Positions 44,641 through 54,578 are shown, numbered from the stretch's first letter. The stretch: 64,000 nt of DNA from Pseudomonas cremoricolorata DSM 17059 = NBRC 16634 (GCF_000425745.1 NZ_AUEA01000003.1:372001-436000), one strand, 5' to 3'. The notes: generated by a model from the letters alone, not told the origin. Numbers and translations: made by a program.

Positions 44641-45747
44641 TCATTGCGTCGGCGATTCGGTGTTGATGTACGCCGGGCGTGGCGCCAGGGTGAAGGCGCG
44701 GCGCTGCTCGCGCTTGGCATGCGCACGTGCTGGCAGCGGCTCGAGGGTTTGCGCCGTGCCGGTCTCGAGTGCGCGCTCGATGGCCATGATCACCCGCACG
44801 TCGCGCCAGCCCTCCTCGCCATCGGGCTCCGGCGCCTGGTTGCGCAGGATGCAGTCGGAAAAGTACGCGGTCTCGCCAGCGAACTGATCGACCACCGGGC
44901 TGACATGCACGCGGTTGTCGCCTTCCAGTTCCGCGTGATACTTGATCGCCACACCTTCGCCATAGCCAAAGCACGGTGAGGCATCGATCAGCCCTTCGCT
45001 ACCCAGCAAGGTGAAGCGCTCGGCGTCGGGCAATGTGTAGCTGACGGTGAACTGGGCCAGGCGCTCATCGGCGAAACGCAGGCTGACGGTCACGGTGTCC
45101 CAGGTATTGATGGCGCTGTCCGGGCTGCGCACGCCCATGGCCATCACCTCGATGGGCTCGGCGTTGAACAGTTGCCGCACCATGTTCAGCGGATACGGCC
45201 CCATGTCCAGTACCGGGCCTGCGGCGAAGCCGTCCTGGGCGCGGTGGTTGCTCGGTTTGACGGTCTGGGTGAAGGTCGAGGTGAACAGCCGTGGATCGCC
45301 GAAATCGCCAGCCTGGACACGCTCGATCATGTCCAGGGTGCCCGGCTCGCTGTGCAGGCGGTAAGCGATCATCAGCTTGGCGCCGGAGCGGCGCGCCGCC
45401 TCGAGCATGGCCTGGCAGTCCTCTTCGGTGCTGGCCATGGGTTTTTCCAACAGCACGTGGATGCCGGCTTCGAGCGCCGGCACGACGAACTCGCGGTGGC
45501 GGAAGTTGGGCGTCGCCACATACAGCGCATCGACCACATCGGCCGCCAGCAGCTCGTCGAACTGCTCGTAGGCATAGGCCTTGAGGCCGTAGCGCTGGGC
45601 GAGCTGGTCGGCTTTTTGCGGATCACCGGTGACCAACGCGGTCATCACCGAGTTGTCGGTCTGAGCGACGCCGGGCATGAACGCCCCCTGGGAAATCGAG
45701 CCCCCGCCGACTACGCCGTAGCGGATCTTGCCATCTGCACTGGGCAT
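44641..45747 (-). CDS. Gfo/Idh/MocA family NAD(P)-dependent oxidoreductase
   Basis: 368 residues from ATG 45747 with AGGAGG upstream. The N-terminal Rossmann fold is RYGVVGGGSISQGAFMPGV; VLLEKPMAST holds the conserved EKP catalytic Lys. VLDMGPYPLNMVRQLF is the C-terminal domain motif with the substrate-binding segment. It likely oxidises a sugar or polyol. The substrate is not evident and no sugar transporter is adjacent. Confidence 0.88.
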   Translation of the reverse strand: MPSADGKIRYGVVGGGSISQGAFMPGVAQTDNSVMTALVTGDPQKADQLAQRYGLKAYAYEQFDELLAADVVDALYVATPNFRHREFVVPALEAGIHVLLEKPMASTEEDCQAMLEAARRSGAKLMIAYRLHSEPGTLDMIERVQAGDFGDPRLFTSTFTQTVKPSNHRAQDGFAAGPVLDMGPYPLNMVRQLFNAEPIEVMAMGVRSPDSAINTWDTVTVSLRFADERLAQFTVSYTLPDAERFTLLGSEGLIDASPCFGYGEGVAIKYHAELEGDNRVHVSPVVDQFAGETAYFSDCILRNQAPEPDGEEGWRDVRVIMAIERALETGTAQTLEPLPARAHAKREQRRAFTLAPRPAYINTESPTQ

Positions 45748-45860
45748 GCGTGCCTCCTGTTCGCGATCAAAAAATGCATTCACGAGACAGTTGGCAATGC
45801 GCCTGGCAAGCGGGTTCCATCTTTATCGCAGGGCGCGGGCCAACCTGTGCGCCTGCGCGG

Positions 45861-46754
45861 TCACTGCAACCACGGTGGTGGCGGCTCTTCGCCCTTGCTC
45901 GGGCCGTTTTCGGCTTCTTCGCGGGCGGCGCGGCGCCGCGCGTCGTCGGCGCGGGCAGCGTCGATTTCGCGCAGCACCCCGTCTACATCGGCGTCGTGGT
46001 CGTCATCGGCGAACTGCCCGGTCAGCGCAGAATCAGGACGCAACTCGCCGGCCTGGTACAACGCCCACATCTCGCGGGCGTAGCGCGTGGCCTTGAGCTC
46101 CGGGGCGAACTGGGCGAAGTAATCACGCATATTGCCGACATCACGCTCGAGCATGCTGAAGGCATGGTTGTTGCCGGCAGCATCCACCGCCTGCGGCAAG
46201 TCGATGATCACCGGGCCATCGGGCCCCAGCAGCACGTTGAACTCGGACAGGTCGCCGTGGACCAGGCCTGCGCAGAGCATCAGCACGATCTGCTGGATGA
46301 CGAAGGCGTGATAGTCACGGGCCTGGTCGGCCTCAAGATGAACGTCGTTGAGCCGTGGCGCGGCGTCGCCGTTGCCATCGACCACCAGCTCCATGAGCAA
46401 CACGCCATCGAGAAAGTCGTAGGGCTTGGGCACCCGGACCCCGGCACTGGCCAGGCGGAACAGCGCCGCCACTTCAGCGTTCTGCCAGGCTTGCTCGGCC
46501 TCGCGGCGGCCGTACTTGGAGCCATTGCTCATGGCCCTGGCCTGGCGACTGTTGCGCACCTTGCGGCCTTCCTGATACTGCGCGGCCTGGCGGAAGCTGC
46601 GTTTGCTGGCCTCCTTGTAGACCTTGGCGCAGCGCACCTGATTGCCGCAGCGCACGACATACACGGCAGCTTCCTTTCCACTCATCAACGGGCGCAGGAC
46701 CTCGTCGACCAGGCCGTCCTCGATCAGCGGTTCAATTCGTTTTGGCGTCTTCAT
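45861..46754 (-). CDS. RIO1-like serine/threonine protein kinase
   Basis: 297 residues. SGKEAAVYVVRCGNQVRCAKVYK contains the P-loop-like region and ATP-binding Lys; GLVHGDLSEFNVLL is the RIO catalytic loop (HGDLSxxN) and VIIDLPQAVD is the metal-binding loop with Asp (RIO IDxPQ). Such proteins are conserved in pseudomonads (PA4780 type, from memory) and autophosphorylate. The role is unclear. The C-terminus is a charged, Asp/Ala/Glu-rich tail ending PPPPWLQ. Confidence 0.9.
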   Translation of the reverse strand: MKTPKRIEPLIEDGLVDEVLRPLMSGKEAAVYVVRCGNQVRCAKVYKEASKRSFRQAAQYQEGRKVRNSRQARAMSNGSKYGRREAEQAWQNAEVAALFRLASAGVRVPKPYDFLDGVLLMELVVDGNGDAAPRLNDVHLEADQARDYHAFVIQQIVLMLCAGLVHGDLSEFNVLLGPDGPVIIDLPQAVDAAGNNHAFSMLERDVGNMRDYFAQFAPELKATRYAREMWALYQAGELRPDSALTGQFADDDHDADVDGVLREIDAARADDARRRAAREEAENGPSKGEEPPPPWLQ

Positions 46755-46992
46755 CAGCTCTGCTTATAGGGGCCTGTCCGGGCGGCCATGTCTGGATGGA
46801 CGCCCATCCTCTCACAGCGGGGAATAACTTGCTCGGGCGAGCGGTGCTGCGCGCCTGGCGTGGAAAAAAATCGACAAACCGCTGAATTATTTAGTGTCCA
46901 ATTGTATCTCACCCCTTAGACCCGGGCCTCTGGCCAGCACATCTGGTAGTCGCTGCTCGATCGAGCCCGGCACGTAAAAGGAAGAGAACGGT

Positions 46993-48495
46993 ATGAAATC
47001 ACGCAAGAAGAAGGTCAGCCCGATCGGGCTCAAGGACATCACCATCGTCGACGATGTGAAGATGCGCAAAGCCATCTCCGCCGCGGCGCTGGGCAACGCC
47101 ATGGAATGGTTCGACTTCGGCGTCTATGGCTTCGTCGCCTTCGTCCTCGGCAAGGTGTTCTTCCCCAACGCCGACCCCAGCGTGCAGATGATCGCAGCGC
47201 TGGCCACCTTCTCCGTGCCGTTCCTGCTGCGCCCGCTGGGCGGGGTGGTATTCGGCGCCATCGGCGACCGCCTCGGACGACAGAAAGTGCTGGCCGCGAC
47301 CATCATCATCATGTCGCTGAGCACCTTCGCCATCGGCATCATCCCCTCGTATGAATCGATAGGCATCTGGGCGCCGATCCTGCTGTTGCTGGCGAAGATG
47401 GCCCAGGGCTTCTCGGTCGGCGGCGAATACACCGGCGCCTCGATCTTCGTCGCCGAGTACGCTCCGGACCGCCGCCGCGGCTTCCTGGGTAGCTGGCTGG
47501 ACTTTGGTTCGATTGCCGGCTTCGTGATGGGCGCAGGCCTGGTGGTGCTGATCCAGAGCGTGGTGACCGAAGAGCAGTTCTTCGAATGGGGCTGGCGCCT
47601 GCCGTTCCTGCTGGCCCTGCCACTGGGTGTGATCGGCCTGTACCTGCGACATGCCGCCGAAGAAACCCCGGCTTTCCAGCAGCATGTCGAGAGCCTGGAA
47701 CAGGGCGACCGTGACGGCCTGGCATCTGGCCCGAAAGTGTCGTTCAAAGAGATCGCCACCAAGCACTGGCGTAGCCTGCTGACCTGTATCGGTGTGGTCA
47801 TCGCGACCAACGTCACCTACTACATGCTGCTCACCTACATGCCCAGCTACCTCACCCACAACCTGCAATACAGCGAAAGCAATGGGGTGCTGATCATCAT
47901 CGCGATCATGGTCGGCATGCTCTTCGTGCAGCCGGTGATCGGTTTCCTCAGCGATAAGTTTGGCCGTCGTCCGTTCATTCTGACCGGCAGCATCGGCCTG
48001 TTCGTGCTGGCCATTCCGGCCTTCCACATGATCACCAGCGGCAGCACCGGGCTGATCTTTGCCGGTTTGCTGATGCTGGCCATCCTGCTGAACTTCTTCA
48101 TCGGCGTAATGGCCTCGACCTTGCCGGCCATGTTCCCGACGCACATTCGCTACAGCGCCTTGGCCAGTGCCTTCAACATCTCGGTGCTGATCGCCGGTGT
48201 CACCCCAACCGTCGCCGCCTGGCTGGTGGAAACCACCAACAACCTGTTCATGCCGGCCTACTACCTGATGACCATCGCCGTGATCGGCTTCATCACCGCC
48301 GTGACCATGAAGGAAACCGCCAACAAGCCGCTGCGTGGCGCTGCACCGGCCGCCTCGGACATCGAGGAAGCCCGCGAGCTGCTGCAAGAGCACCACGACA
48401 CCATCGAGCAGAAGATCGAGGACATCGACGAGCAGATCGCCGAGCTCGAAGCCAAGCGCGCCACCCTGGCGCAGCAGCACCCGCGTATCGACTGA
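46993..48495 (+). CDS. proP: ProP-type osmoprotectant/H+ symporter
   Basis: 500 residues, MHS branch of the MFS, 12 spans. AALGNAMEWFDFGVYGFVAFVLGKVFFP is the diagnostic first segment; GDRLGRQKVLAATI and MAQGFSVGGEYTGASIFVAEYAPDRRRGF follow. The C-terminus forms a coiled coil (EEARELLQEHHDTIEQKIED and IDEQIAELEAKRATLAQ), the osmosensing tail of ProP. It imports proline, glycine betaine and related solutes under hyperosmotic stress. The 240-base upstream gap has an AT-rich stretch (46860-46910) suited to a promoter. Confidence 0.9.
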   Translation: MKSRKKKVSPIGLKDITIVDDVKMRKAISAAALGNAMEWFDFGVYGFVAFVLGKVFFPNADPSVQMIAALATFSVPFLLRPLGGVVFGAIGDRLGRQKVLAATIIIMSLSTFAIGIIPSYESIGIWAPILLLLAKMAQGFSVGGEYTGASIFVAEYAPDRRRGFLGSWLDFGSIAGFVMGAGLVVLIQSVVTEEQFFEWGWRLPFLLALPLGVIGLYLRHAAEETPAFQQHVESLEQGDRDGLASGPKVSFKEIATKHWRSLLTCIGVVIATNVTYYMLLTYMPSYLTHNLQYSESNGVLIIIAIMVGMLFVQPVIGFLSDKFGRRPFILTGSIGLFVLAIPAFHMITSGSTGLIFAGLLMLAILLNFFIGVMASTLPAMFPTHIRYSALASAFNISVLIAGVTPTVAAWLVETTNNLFMPAYYLMTIAVIGFITAVTMKETANKPLRGAAPAASDIEEARELLQEHHDTIEQKIEDIDEQIAELEAKRATLAQQHPRID

Positions 48496-48512
48496 TCCGC
48501 AGCGTTGACCAC

Positions 48513-48548
48513 GGGCCGCCCTGCGGCCCATGGACTGCGCAGCAGTCC
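48513..48548 (+). terminator. Tandem hairpins after proP
   Basis: Two adjacent perfect stems: GGGCCGC/GCGGCCC (48513-48529) and GGACTGC/GCAGTCC (48532-48548). They begin 18 bases past the proP stop. No T tract. The 48496-48706 gap otherwise shows nothing distinct. Confidence 0.5.
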
Positions 48549-48706
48549 CAATCCCGCCGGATCAACGCTGAGCGCCGACTCCAACACCAGCGCGACCTCC
48601 TCCCCCGCATTTCGTCCAAAAATCGCCGACCGCTCAAGCTCAAGGGTTTGCCTATCGCCGATGGGCCGTTATCCTAGGCCACTCCCGCAAAGGAGCCGCT
48701 TCCCCG

Positions 48707-49432
48707 ATGATCGTTTTACGGCCTTTCTGGCTGCTCGGCGCAGCCTTGCTGCTGAGCCCGCTGGTGCAGGCCCAGCAAATCCAGCGCGAACTGGGCGACT
48801 TCGATTTCAAGCTCGCCACCACCCCGACCCGCAGCATGGCCGAAGGGCTGATCTCGCCGAGCGCGGTGGGCACCTTCCATGGCGGCGTCGACCTGAGCCA
48901 CGCCAATGGCCTGTACTTCGGCCAGTACGCACCGAGCATGGGCCTGACCAAGTCCTCGACCCTCAAGCTCGACAACTACTTCGGCTACAAGCAACCGCTG
49001 AGCGGTGATCTGGGTTATGAGGTGGGAGTGATTCACTACAGCTACCCGACCCTGGCGGCGAACAATAGCTACGCCCTGTATGGCGGTCTGTCGTTGCTGG
49101 GTCGGCGGATCGGCGGGGCGTTCAATGACAAACCGAGCAACCGCACCGGCACGCTGTTCGCCAACCTCGGGCGGCTGCCGCTGTTCGGTGTCGATCTCAG
49201 CGTGAAAGTCGCCCACCATCAGTTCAGCACGCCCTACACCATCGGTGACGGCAGCCGGGTCGATGGCTTCAGTGACTGGTCGCTGAAGTTCTCGCGCCCC
49301 TGGCGGGGTGTCGACCTCAACCTCACCTGGAGCAACTCCAACCTCTCGGGCAGCGGCTGCGATGCCTATTCAGGCATCAACAACACCTGCGACAGCATGG
49401 TCACGCTGAAGGCCCAGCGCAGCTTTTTCTGA
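48707..49432 (+). CDS. TorF-family outer-membrane porin-like protein
   Basis: 241 residues. A signal peptide (LLGAALLLSPLVQA, cut before QQIQ) is followed by alternating amphipathic strands typical of a small beta barrel, for example GTFHGGVDLSHANGLYFGQYA, LGYEVGVIHYSYP and SDWSLKFSRPWRGVDLNLTWSN. It ends in aromatic F (AQRSFF), a barrel assembly signal. The TorF (Gcw_chp) family is suggested from this pattern. The substrate is unknown. Confidence 0.82.
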   Translation: MIVLRPFWLLGAALLLSPLVQAQQIQRELGDFDFKLATTPTRSMAEGLISPSAVGTFHGGVDLSHANGLYFGQYAPSMGLTKSSTLKLDNYFGYKQPLSGDLGYEVGVIHYSYPTLAANNSYALYGGLSLLGRRIGGAFNDKPSNRTGTLFANLGRLPLFGVDLSVKVAHHQFSTPYTIGDGSRVDGFSDWSLKFSRPWRGVDLNLTWSNSNLSGSGCDAYSGINNTCDSMVTLKAQRSFF

Positions 49433-49460
49433 GGGTTGAGTCACTTGCAAGAAGGGCGTT

Positions 49461-49476
49461 GGCGGGTGAGCCCGCC
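49461..49476. terminator. Hairpin between convergent porin and mqo genes
   Basis: GGCGGG/CCCGCC (49461-49466 / 49471-49476) with a four-base loop, in the 72-base gap separating convergent stops. Weak evidence for a shared terminator. Confidence 0.4.
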
Positions 49477-49504
49477 CCCACAGAGTGAGAGCGGGCGGTG
49501 ACGG

Positions 49505-51157
49505 TTACAGATTCAGGTCGGCATCGGCATCGACATTCTTCTGCTTGAGCGGGTCGATGTGCTCGGGATTGGCCGGGTCCTGACGCTTGTCGATCTGCGG
49601 CGGCGGGGTCAGTTGTAGAACCTCGCTGGTGTATTCCCACTCCTCCTGGACCTTGACCGGGTCGTCGTTGAGGTGGGTGCCATAGGACGGCACGATCTGC
49701 TTGACCTTGCCCTGCCATTCAGGCGAAGCGAGACGCTCCTTGAACACCCGCTGCAGCACGTCGAGCATGATCGGCGGCGCGGTCGAGGCACCTGGCGAGG
49801 CGCCGAGCAGGCCGGCAATGCTGCCGTCCTTAGATGCCACCACTTCGGTACCGAGCTTTAGTACGCCGCCCAGCTCTGGGTCTTTCTTGATGATCTGCAC
49901 GCGCTGCCCGGCCTGCCACAGGCGCCAGTCTTCTTTCTTGGCATGCGGGAAGTAGGTTTGCAGGGCATTGAAGCGGTCATCGTCAGACTGCATCACCTGG
50001 CTGACCAGGTACTTGACCAGGTCGAACTCACGCACCCCGACGCGCACCATCGGCCAGGTGTTGTGCAGCGACATGCTGCCGAACAGATCGAGCAGCGAGC
50101 CTTCCTTGAGGAACTTGGTCGAGAAGGTGGCGAAGGGGCCGAACAGGATCACCCGCTTGCCGTCCAGCACCCGGGTGTCGAGGTGCGGCACCGACATGGG
50201 CGGCGCGCCGGAGGCAGCGATGCCGTAGGCCTTGGCCATGTGCTGCATGGCGATGTCCTGTTTGTCGGTAACCAGGAACGAGCCACCGACCGGGAAGCCG
50301 GCGTAGTCCTTGGCTTCCGGGATGCCGGATTTCTGCAGCAGGGTCAACGCCTTGCCACCGGCGCCGATGAACAGGAACTTGGTATCGGTCGCGCCCTTGC
50401 TGCCGTCCTTGAGGTTCTTGTACTCCACCCGCCAGGTGCCGTCGTCGTTGCGTGAGATGTCCTGCACCTCGGTGGAGACCTTGAGGTCGAAGTTCGGTCG
50501 GCTTTGCAGGTAGCTGACGTACTGGCGGGTGATTTCGCCGAAGTTGACGTCGGTGCCGATCGGCGTCCAGGTCACGGCCAGCTTCTGGTTCGGGTCACGC
50601 CCTTCCATCATCAGCGGCACCCACTTGGCGATCTGCGCGTGGTCTTCGGAATATTGCATCGGGCGGAACAGCGGGCTGGCCTGCAACGCCTCATAGCGCT
50701 TCTTGAGGAAGCGAATGTTGTCATCGCCCCAGACGAAGCTCATGTGCGGCGTCGAGTTGATGAACGAGCGCGGGTTCTTCAGCACGCCCTGCTTGACCTG
50801 CCAGGCGAGAAATTGCCGGGTGATCTGGAACGACTCGTTGATCTCCACCGCCTTGGTGATGTCGATCTTGCCGTCTTTTTCCGGGGTGTAGTTCAGCTCG
50901 GCCAGGGCCGAGTGACCGGTGCCGGCGTTGTTCCAGCCGTTGGAGCTTTCCTCGGCGACCTTGTCCAGGCGCTCGACCATCTCCATCGACCAGTCTGGCT
51001 GCAGCTCGTTGAGCCACACCGCCAGGGTCGAACTCATGATGCCGCCACCGATCAGCAGCACATCCACCTGCTTGGTTTCGGCCGCCTGGGCATTGCCTGC
51101 GGCGATCGCCAACGCTAGCCCTGCCAGCGCGCCATGCCTGATGTTCCTGACCTTCAT
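49505..51157 (-). CDS. mqo: Malate:quinone oxidoreductase with signal peptide
   Basis: 550 residues from ATG 51157 with GGGAGA upstream. It oxidises malate to oxaloacetate and reduces quinone at the membrane. The FAD loop is [19 protein letters not shown], followed by [23 protein letters not shown] and [15 protein letters not shown]. Unlike cytosolic Mqo, it begins with a cleavable-looking signal ([27 protein letters not shown]), as in one Mqo paralogue of P. putida. The active side would thus face the periplasm unless the segment is only a membrane anchor. Confidence 0.9.
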   Translation of the reverse strand: MKVRNIRHGALAGLALAIAAGNAQAAETKQVDVLLIGGGIMSSTLAVWLNELQPDWSMEMVERLDKVAEESSNGWNNAGTGHSALAELNYTPEKDGKIDITKAVEINESFQITRQFLAWQVKQGVLKNPRSFINSTPHMSFVWGDDNIRFLKKRYEALQASPLFRPMQYSEDHAQIAKWVPLMMEGRDPNQKLAVTWTPIGTDVNFGEITRQYVSYLQSRPNFDLKVSTEVQDISRNDDGTWRVEYKNLKDGSKGATDTKFLFIGAGGKALTLLQKSGIPEAKDYAGFPVGGSFLVTDKQDIAMQHMAKAYGIAASGAPPMSVPHLDTRVLDGKRVILFGPFATFSTKFLKEGSLLDLFGSMSLHNTWPMVRVGVREFDLVKYLVSQVMQSDDDRFNALQTYFPHAKKEDWRLWQAGQRVQIIKKDPELGGVLKLGTEVVASKDGSIAGLLGASPGASTAPPIMLDVLQRVFKERLASPEWQGKVKQIVPSYGTHLNDDPVKVQEEWEYTSEVLQLTPPPQIDKRQDPANPEHIDPLKQKNVDADADLNL

Positions 51158-51462
51158 GTTTTCTCCCTCGGGAACGACAGCGTCCCGATCTACCATGTTT
51201 AACCCCATTCACGCGCCGCTGCCTGCATGCAACCCATGCATGACAGCCGCCACAACCTCCTGGCAATGGCGCGCAAGCCTGGGCGAGCGAACGCCCGCCG
51301 ACCCGCGACGTGTGCTGTTGAGGCCCGCAGGCAGGCAGTAGTTCCCCAGCGTAGTGCTGGGCTATTACCCCAGCGGCATCTACTACTGGCCTGCGTACCC
51401 ATGGAACAGACGAATCAGCTCGTCCGACCACCAGCACTTGCCAGTGGGGCATTCTGCCAATA

Positions 51463-51478
51463 CTGTATGAATATTCAG
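51463..51478 (+). promoter_or_regulatory. LexA (SOS) box
   Basis: CTGTATGAATATTCAG matches the LexA consensus CTG-N10-CAG with an AT-rich centre. It sits 17 bases upstream of the radical SAM start and in an AT-rich patch unlike its surroundings, so it should repress the repair operon until DNA damage. Confidence 0.85.
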
Positions 51479-51494
51479 TACAGAGAGTAGTCCG

Positions 51495-52715
51495 ATGGAG
51501 TTGATCGCCAAGCTGGGCATCCTCGCCGATGCCGCCAAGTACGACGCATCCTGCGCCAGCAGCGGTGCGCCTAAGCGCAGCTCACGCGGGCGCGACGGCC
51601 TGGGCGCGACCAATGGCATGGGCATCTGCCACAGTTACACCCCCGATGGGCGCTGTGTGTCGCTGCTGAAGATTCTGCTCACCAACTTCTGCCTGTATGA
51701 CTGCCAGTACTGCGTCAACCGCCGCTCGAGCAACGTGCCACGCGCACGCTTCAGCCCTGAAGAGGTAGTGCGCCTGACCCTGGACTTCTACCGGCGCAAC
51801 TGCATCAGCGGGCTGTTTCTGAGTTCCGGCATCATCCGTTCGGCCGACTACACCATGGAGCAATTGATTCGCGTGGCGCGGCTGCTGCGCGAAGAACACA
51901 ACTTCCGTGGCTACATTCATCTCAAGACCATTCCCGATGCCGACCCGATGCTGATCGAAGAAGCCGGGCGTCTGGCTGACCGGCTGAGCGTCAACATCGA
52001 GCTGCCCACCGATGAAAGCCTGCAACGCCTGGCCCCCGAGAAACAGGGCAGCACCATTCGCCAGGCCATGGGCGTGATTCATCGCGGCCAGCAGGCGGTG
52101 GCCGATCAGCCCAGGGCGCCGCGCTTCACGCCCGCCGGGCAAAGCACCCAGGTGATCGTCGGCGCCGACGCCACCGACGACAGCACGCTATTGCGTAATG
52201 CCGAATCGCTATACCAGGGCTTTGGCCTCAAGCGGGTGTACTACTCAGCGTTCAGCCCAATTCCCGACAGCCCCAATAGCGTGCCTCTGGCCGCTCCCCC
52301 CTTGCTGCGCGAACACCGCCTGTATCAGGCAGATTTTCTGTTGCGTGGCTACGGCTACAACGCCGGCGAGCTGTTCAAGAAGTCCACAAGCCTTGCGTTG
52401 GATATCGACCCCAAGCTCGCCTGGGCGCTGGAGAATCGCGAGGTCTTCCCGATGGACCTCAACCGCGCGGAACCGACGCTGATGGCGCGGATTCCCGGCA
52501 TCGGCCTGCGCAGTGTGCAGCGCCTGGTGGCATTGCGTCGCGAACGACGCATTCGCTACGACGACCTGATCCAGCTGCGCTGCGTGCTCGACAAGGCGCG
52601 GCCGTTCATCGTCACCAGCGACTATCGCCCAGCCGACGCCGAGCAGCGCAGCGGCATGCTGCGGGCGCGACTGCGTGAGCCGCAGGCGCCGGTGCAGATG
52701 GGCTTGTGGGGATGA
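51495..52715 (+). CDS. Putative DNA repair/modification radical SAM protein (TIGR03916 type)
   Basis: 406 residues. The radical SAM cluster is CLYDCQYCVNR (C-x3-C-x2-C). GLFLSSGIIRSADYTMEQ and IELPTDESLQRLAPEK follow. A helix-hairpin-helix-like element, IPGIGLRSVQRLVALRRER, near residues 335-355 suggests DNA contact. It generates a 5'-deoxyadenosyl radical, with a presumed role on damaged DNA. The stop overlaps the start of the TIGR03915-type gene. It is under a LexA box. Confidence 0.88.
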   Translation: MELIAKLGILADAAKYDASCASSGAPKRSSRGRDGLGATNGMGICHSYTPDGRCVSLLKILLTNFCLYDCQYCVNRRSSNVPRARFSPEEVVRLTLDFYRRNCISGLFLSSGIIRSADYTMEQLIRVARLLREEHNFRGYIHLKTIPDADPMLIEEAGRLADRLSVNIELPTDESLQRLAPEKQGSTIRQAMGVIHRGQQAVADQPRAPRFTPAGQSTQVIVGADATDDSTLLRNAESLYQGFGLKRVYYSAFSPIPDSPNSVPLAAPPLLREHRLYQADFLLRGYGYNAGELFKKSTSLALDIDPKLAWALENREVFPMDLNRAEPTLMARIPGIGLRSVQRLVALRRERRIRYDDLIQLRCVLDKARPFIVTSDYRPADAEQRSGMLRARLREPQAPVQMGLWG

Positions 52716-53545
52716 TCGCGCTCGATTGCGATGACCTGTTCGGCACCTGGCGCGCTCAAGCGCGCAGGCTGCTCAGCCATGGCATCGACCCGGCCCAGGT
52801 GACTTGGGCACAAGGCCCCACCGATGACCTGCTGGCCATACCGGCGCCGTTGCCCGAGGCGCCCGGGCCGTTCCAGGGCAAGGTGCCCGCGGCCTTGCTC
52901 GAACAGCTCGAACAGGCCGCGCGCTACCACGGCGAGCAGCGCTGGAACTTGCTTTATGAAGTGCTCTGGCGGGTGGCCCATGGCGACCGCACGGCGATGA
53001 TGGCCGGTGATCGCCTGGGCAGCGAATTGCAGCGGCGCATCAAACAGGTGCGCCGCGAAGCCCATCACCTGCATGCCTTCGCCCGCTTCGTGCCGTTGCC
53101 GGCGCCATTGGCCGAGCAATTGCAGCTCGATCTGGTGGCCTGGCACGACCCGGCCCACGACATTCTGGCCAGCGCCAGCGGCCATTTCGCCGAACGTCTC
53201 GGTCGCCAGCGCTGGTTGATCGCCACGCCGCGCGATGGCGTGCGCTTCGATGGCGAACAGATGGACTACCAGCGCCAGTGCCCGGCGCAGTGGCAGCAAT
53301 GGGCGCAGCATGCCGACGACCCCGGCGCCGAGCTGTGGCGCACCTACTATCGGCACATCTTCAATCCGGCGCGGCTCAACCCCGATGTGCTGCGCCAGCA
53401 CATGCCCGGGCGATTCTGGCGCCATCTGCCCGAGGGCATGCTGATTCCACAGTTGGTGGGCCAGGCCCGCCACGGCAAGCAGCGCGACGGCCAGGCGCCG
53501 GAGGTGGCGCGCCAGCAGGGCAAGCAGATCGGCAAGCGAGAATGA
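52712..53545 (+). CDS. TIGR03915-type putative DNA repair protein (partner of radical SAM)
   Basis: 277 residues. The ATG at 52712 overlaps the upstream stop. It contains the conserved core of a DUF4130-like family: RRIKQVRREAHHLHAFARFVPLP, LVAWHDPAHDILASASGHFAERLG, and LWRTYYRHIFNPARLNPDVLRQHMPGRFW. Such proteins are regularly encoded next to the TIGR03916 radical SAM protein and resemble uracil-DNA-glycosylase-associated domains. The precise activity is unknown. A GGCGCC/GGCGCC hairpin (53554-53570) follows between it and crtE. Confidence 0.86.
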   Translation: MIALDCDDLFGTWRAQARRLLSHGIDPAQVTWAQGPTDDLLAIPAPLPEAPGPFQGKVPAALLEQLEQAARYHGEQRWNLLYEVLWRVAHGDRTAMMAGDRLGSELQRRIKQVRREAHHLHAFARFVPLPAPLAEQLQLDLVAWHDPAHDILASASGHFAERLGRQRWLIATPRDGVRFDGEQMDYQRQCPAQWQQWAQHADDPGAELWRTYYRHIFNPARLNPDVLRQHMPGRFWRHLPEGMLIPQLVGQARHGKQRDGQAPEVARQQGKQIGKRE

Positions 53546-53588
53546 GGATTACAGGCGCCTGAACGGCGCCCGTTAGGGCCTGGCGGGG

Positions 53589-54485
53589 TCAGCAGGCGAA
53601 CAGGCGGTGCAGCAGCAGGCTGATGTTCTGTTCGCCGTGGAAGGCCTGGTCGAGCTGGGCCTGGGCGGCGGCCACGTGGCCTTGCAGTCGGCGCTTGACT
53701 TGGGTTTCGCCACACAATGCAACCAGGGTCGACTTGCCGTCGTCCTTGCCCTGATCCTTGCCGCTGTCCGGGTCGCGGTCACGCAGATCGTCACGCAACT
53801 GGAAGGCATGCCCAAGCTCGACGGCGAAAGCCTGCAAAGGGCTGCGCACGCTGGCAGGGGCATCGCCGAGGTCGCAGGCCATGTCGATGATCGCGGCGAA
53901 CAGCACGCCGGTCTTGAGCTGGTTGGTCTGGGCGATCTCACCGGCACTGCGGGCGCTACCGCCTTCACGCAGGTCTTGCAACTGGCCCTTGACCAGGCCC
54001 TGCACACCGATGGCCTGGGCCAGGGTCGCCACCAGACGGTTGCGCACCTCGGGGCGCACGCCATCGATCACCGCCACCAGGCCAAAAGCATGGCTGAGCA
54101 AGGCCACGGCGGCTAGCACCGCAACGTCTTCACCAAAGGCCAGGTGCACGGTGGCGCGGCCACGGCGCAACTGGGCGTTGTCCATGCACGGCAGGTCGTC
54201 CAGCACCAGCGAGGCGGCATGCACCAGTTCCACTGCGCAGGCAAGGTCGAGGCTGGCCGCACGCGGCGCTCCCAGCCCTTCGGCGATGAGCATCAGCAGC
54301 ATCGGACGCAAGCGTTTGCCCGGGGCCAGGGTGCAGTCGCGCATGGCCGCGGTGACCAGTTCACGGGCGTTGCCGGCCACCGGCAGCACGGCCTCGAGGC
54401 GCGCCTCGAAGGCTTCGCGCAACGGCTCTAGGGGGTGCGCAACGTCGCCATCGGCGGGCAGCGGCGTGGGTGCTGTGATCGTCAT
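53589..54485 (-). CDS. crtE: Geranylgeranyl diphosphate synthase
   Basis: 298 residues from ATG 54485. It condenses IPP with allylic diphosphates to C20 GGPP, the entry to carotenoids. The first aspartate motif is LDDLPCMDN (D96, D97, D102, the two-residue insertion of CrtE-type synthases) and the second is LRDDLRDRD near residue 225. GKRLRPMLL is the conserved diphosphate-binding strand. It is transcribed away from the other crt genes, opposite to the common Pantoea order in which crtE leads the operon. It shares a 180-base divergent promoter region with idi. Confidence 0.93.
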   Translation of the reverse strand: MTITAPTPLPADGDVAHPLEPLREAFEARLEAVLPVAGNARELVTAAMRDCTLAPGKRLRPMLLMLIAEGLGAPRAASLDLACAVELVHAASLVLDDLPCMDNAQLRRGRATVHLAFGEDVAVLAAVALLSHAFGLVAVIDGVRPEVRNRLVATLAQAIGVQGLVKGQLQDLREGGSARSAGEIAQTNQLKTGVLFAAIIDMACDLGDAPASVRSPLQAFAVELGHAFQLRDDLRDRDPDSGKDQGKDDGKSTLVALCGETQVKRRLQGHVAAAQAQLDQAFHGEQNISLLLHRLFAC

Positions 54486-54578
54486 CCTGGCCTCATCATT
54501 GTTGTGGTGCAGCTTTACCGGTGGAGCAAGGAACGACTGGAACACGCCGTTGCCTGATGCAATAACTCAGAGCTTAGC

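Noticed and set aside
44312..44887. 191-residue plus-strand frame across the small gene and oxidoreductase end
   Set aside because: It lies opposite the 59-codon gene with strong ribosome site and the known oxidoreductase, with no family resemblance.
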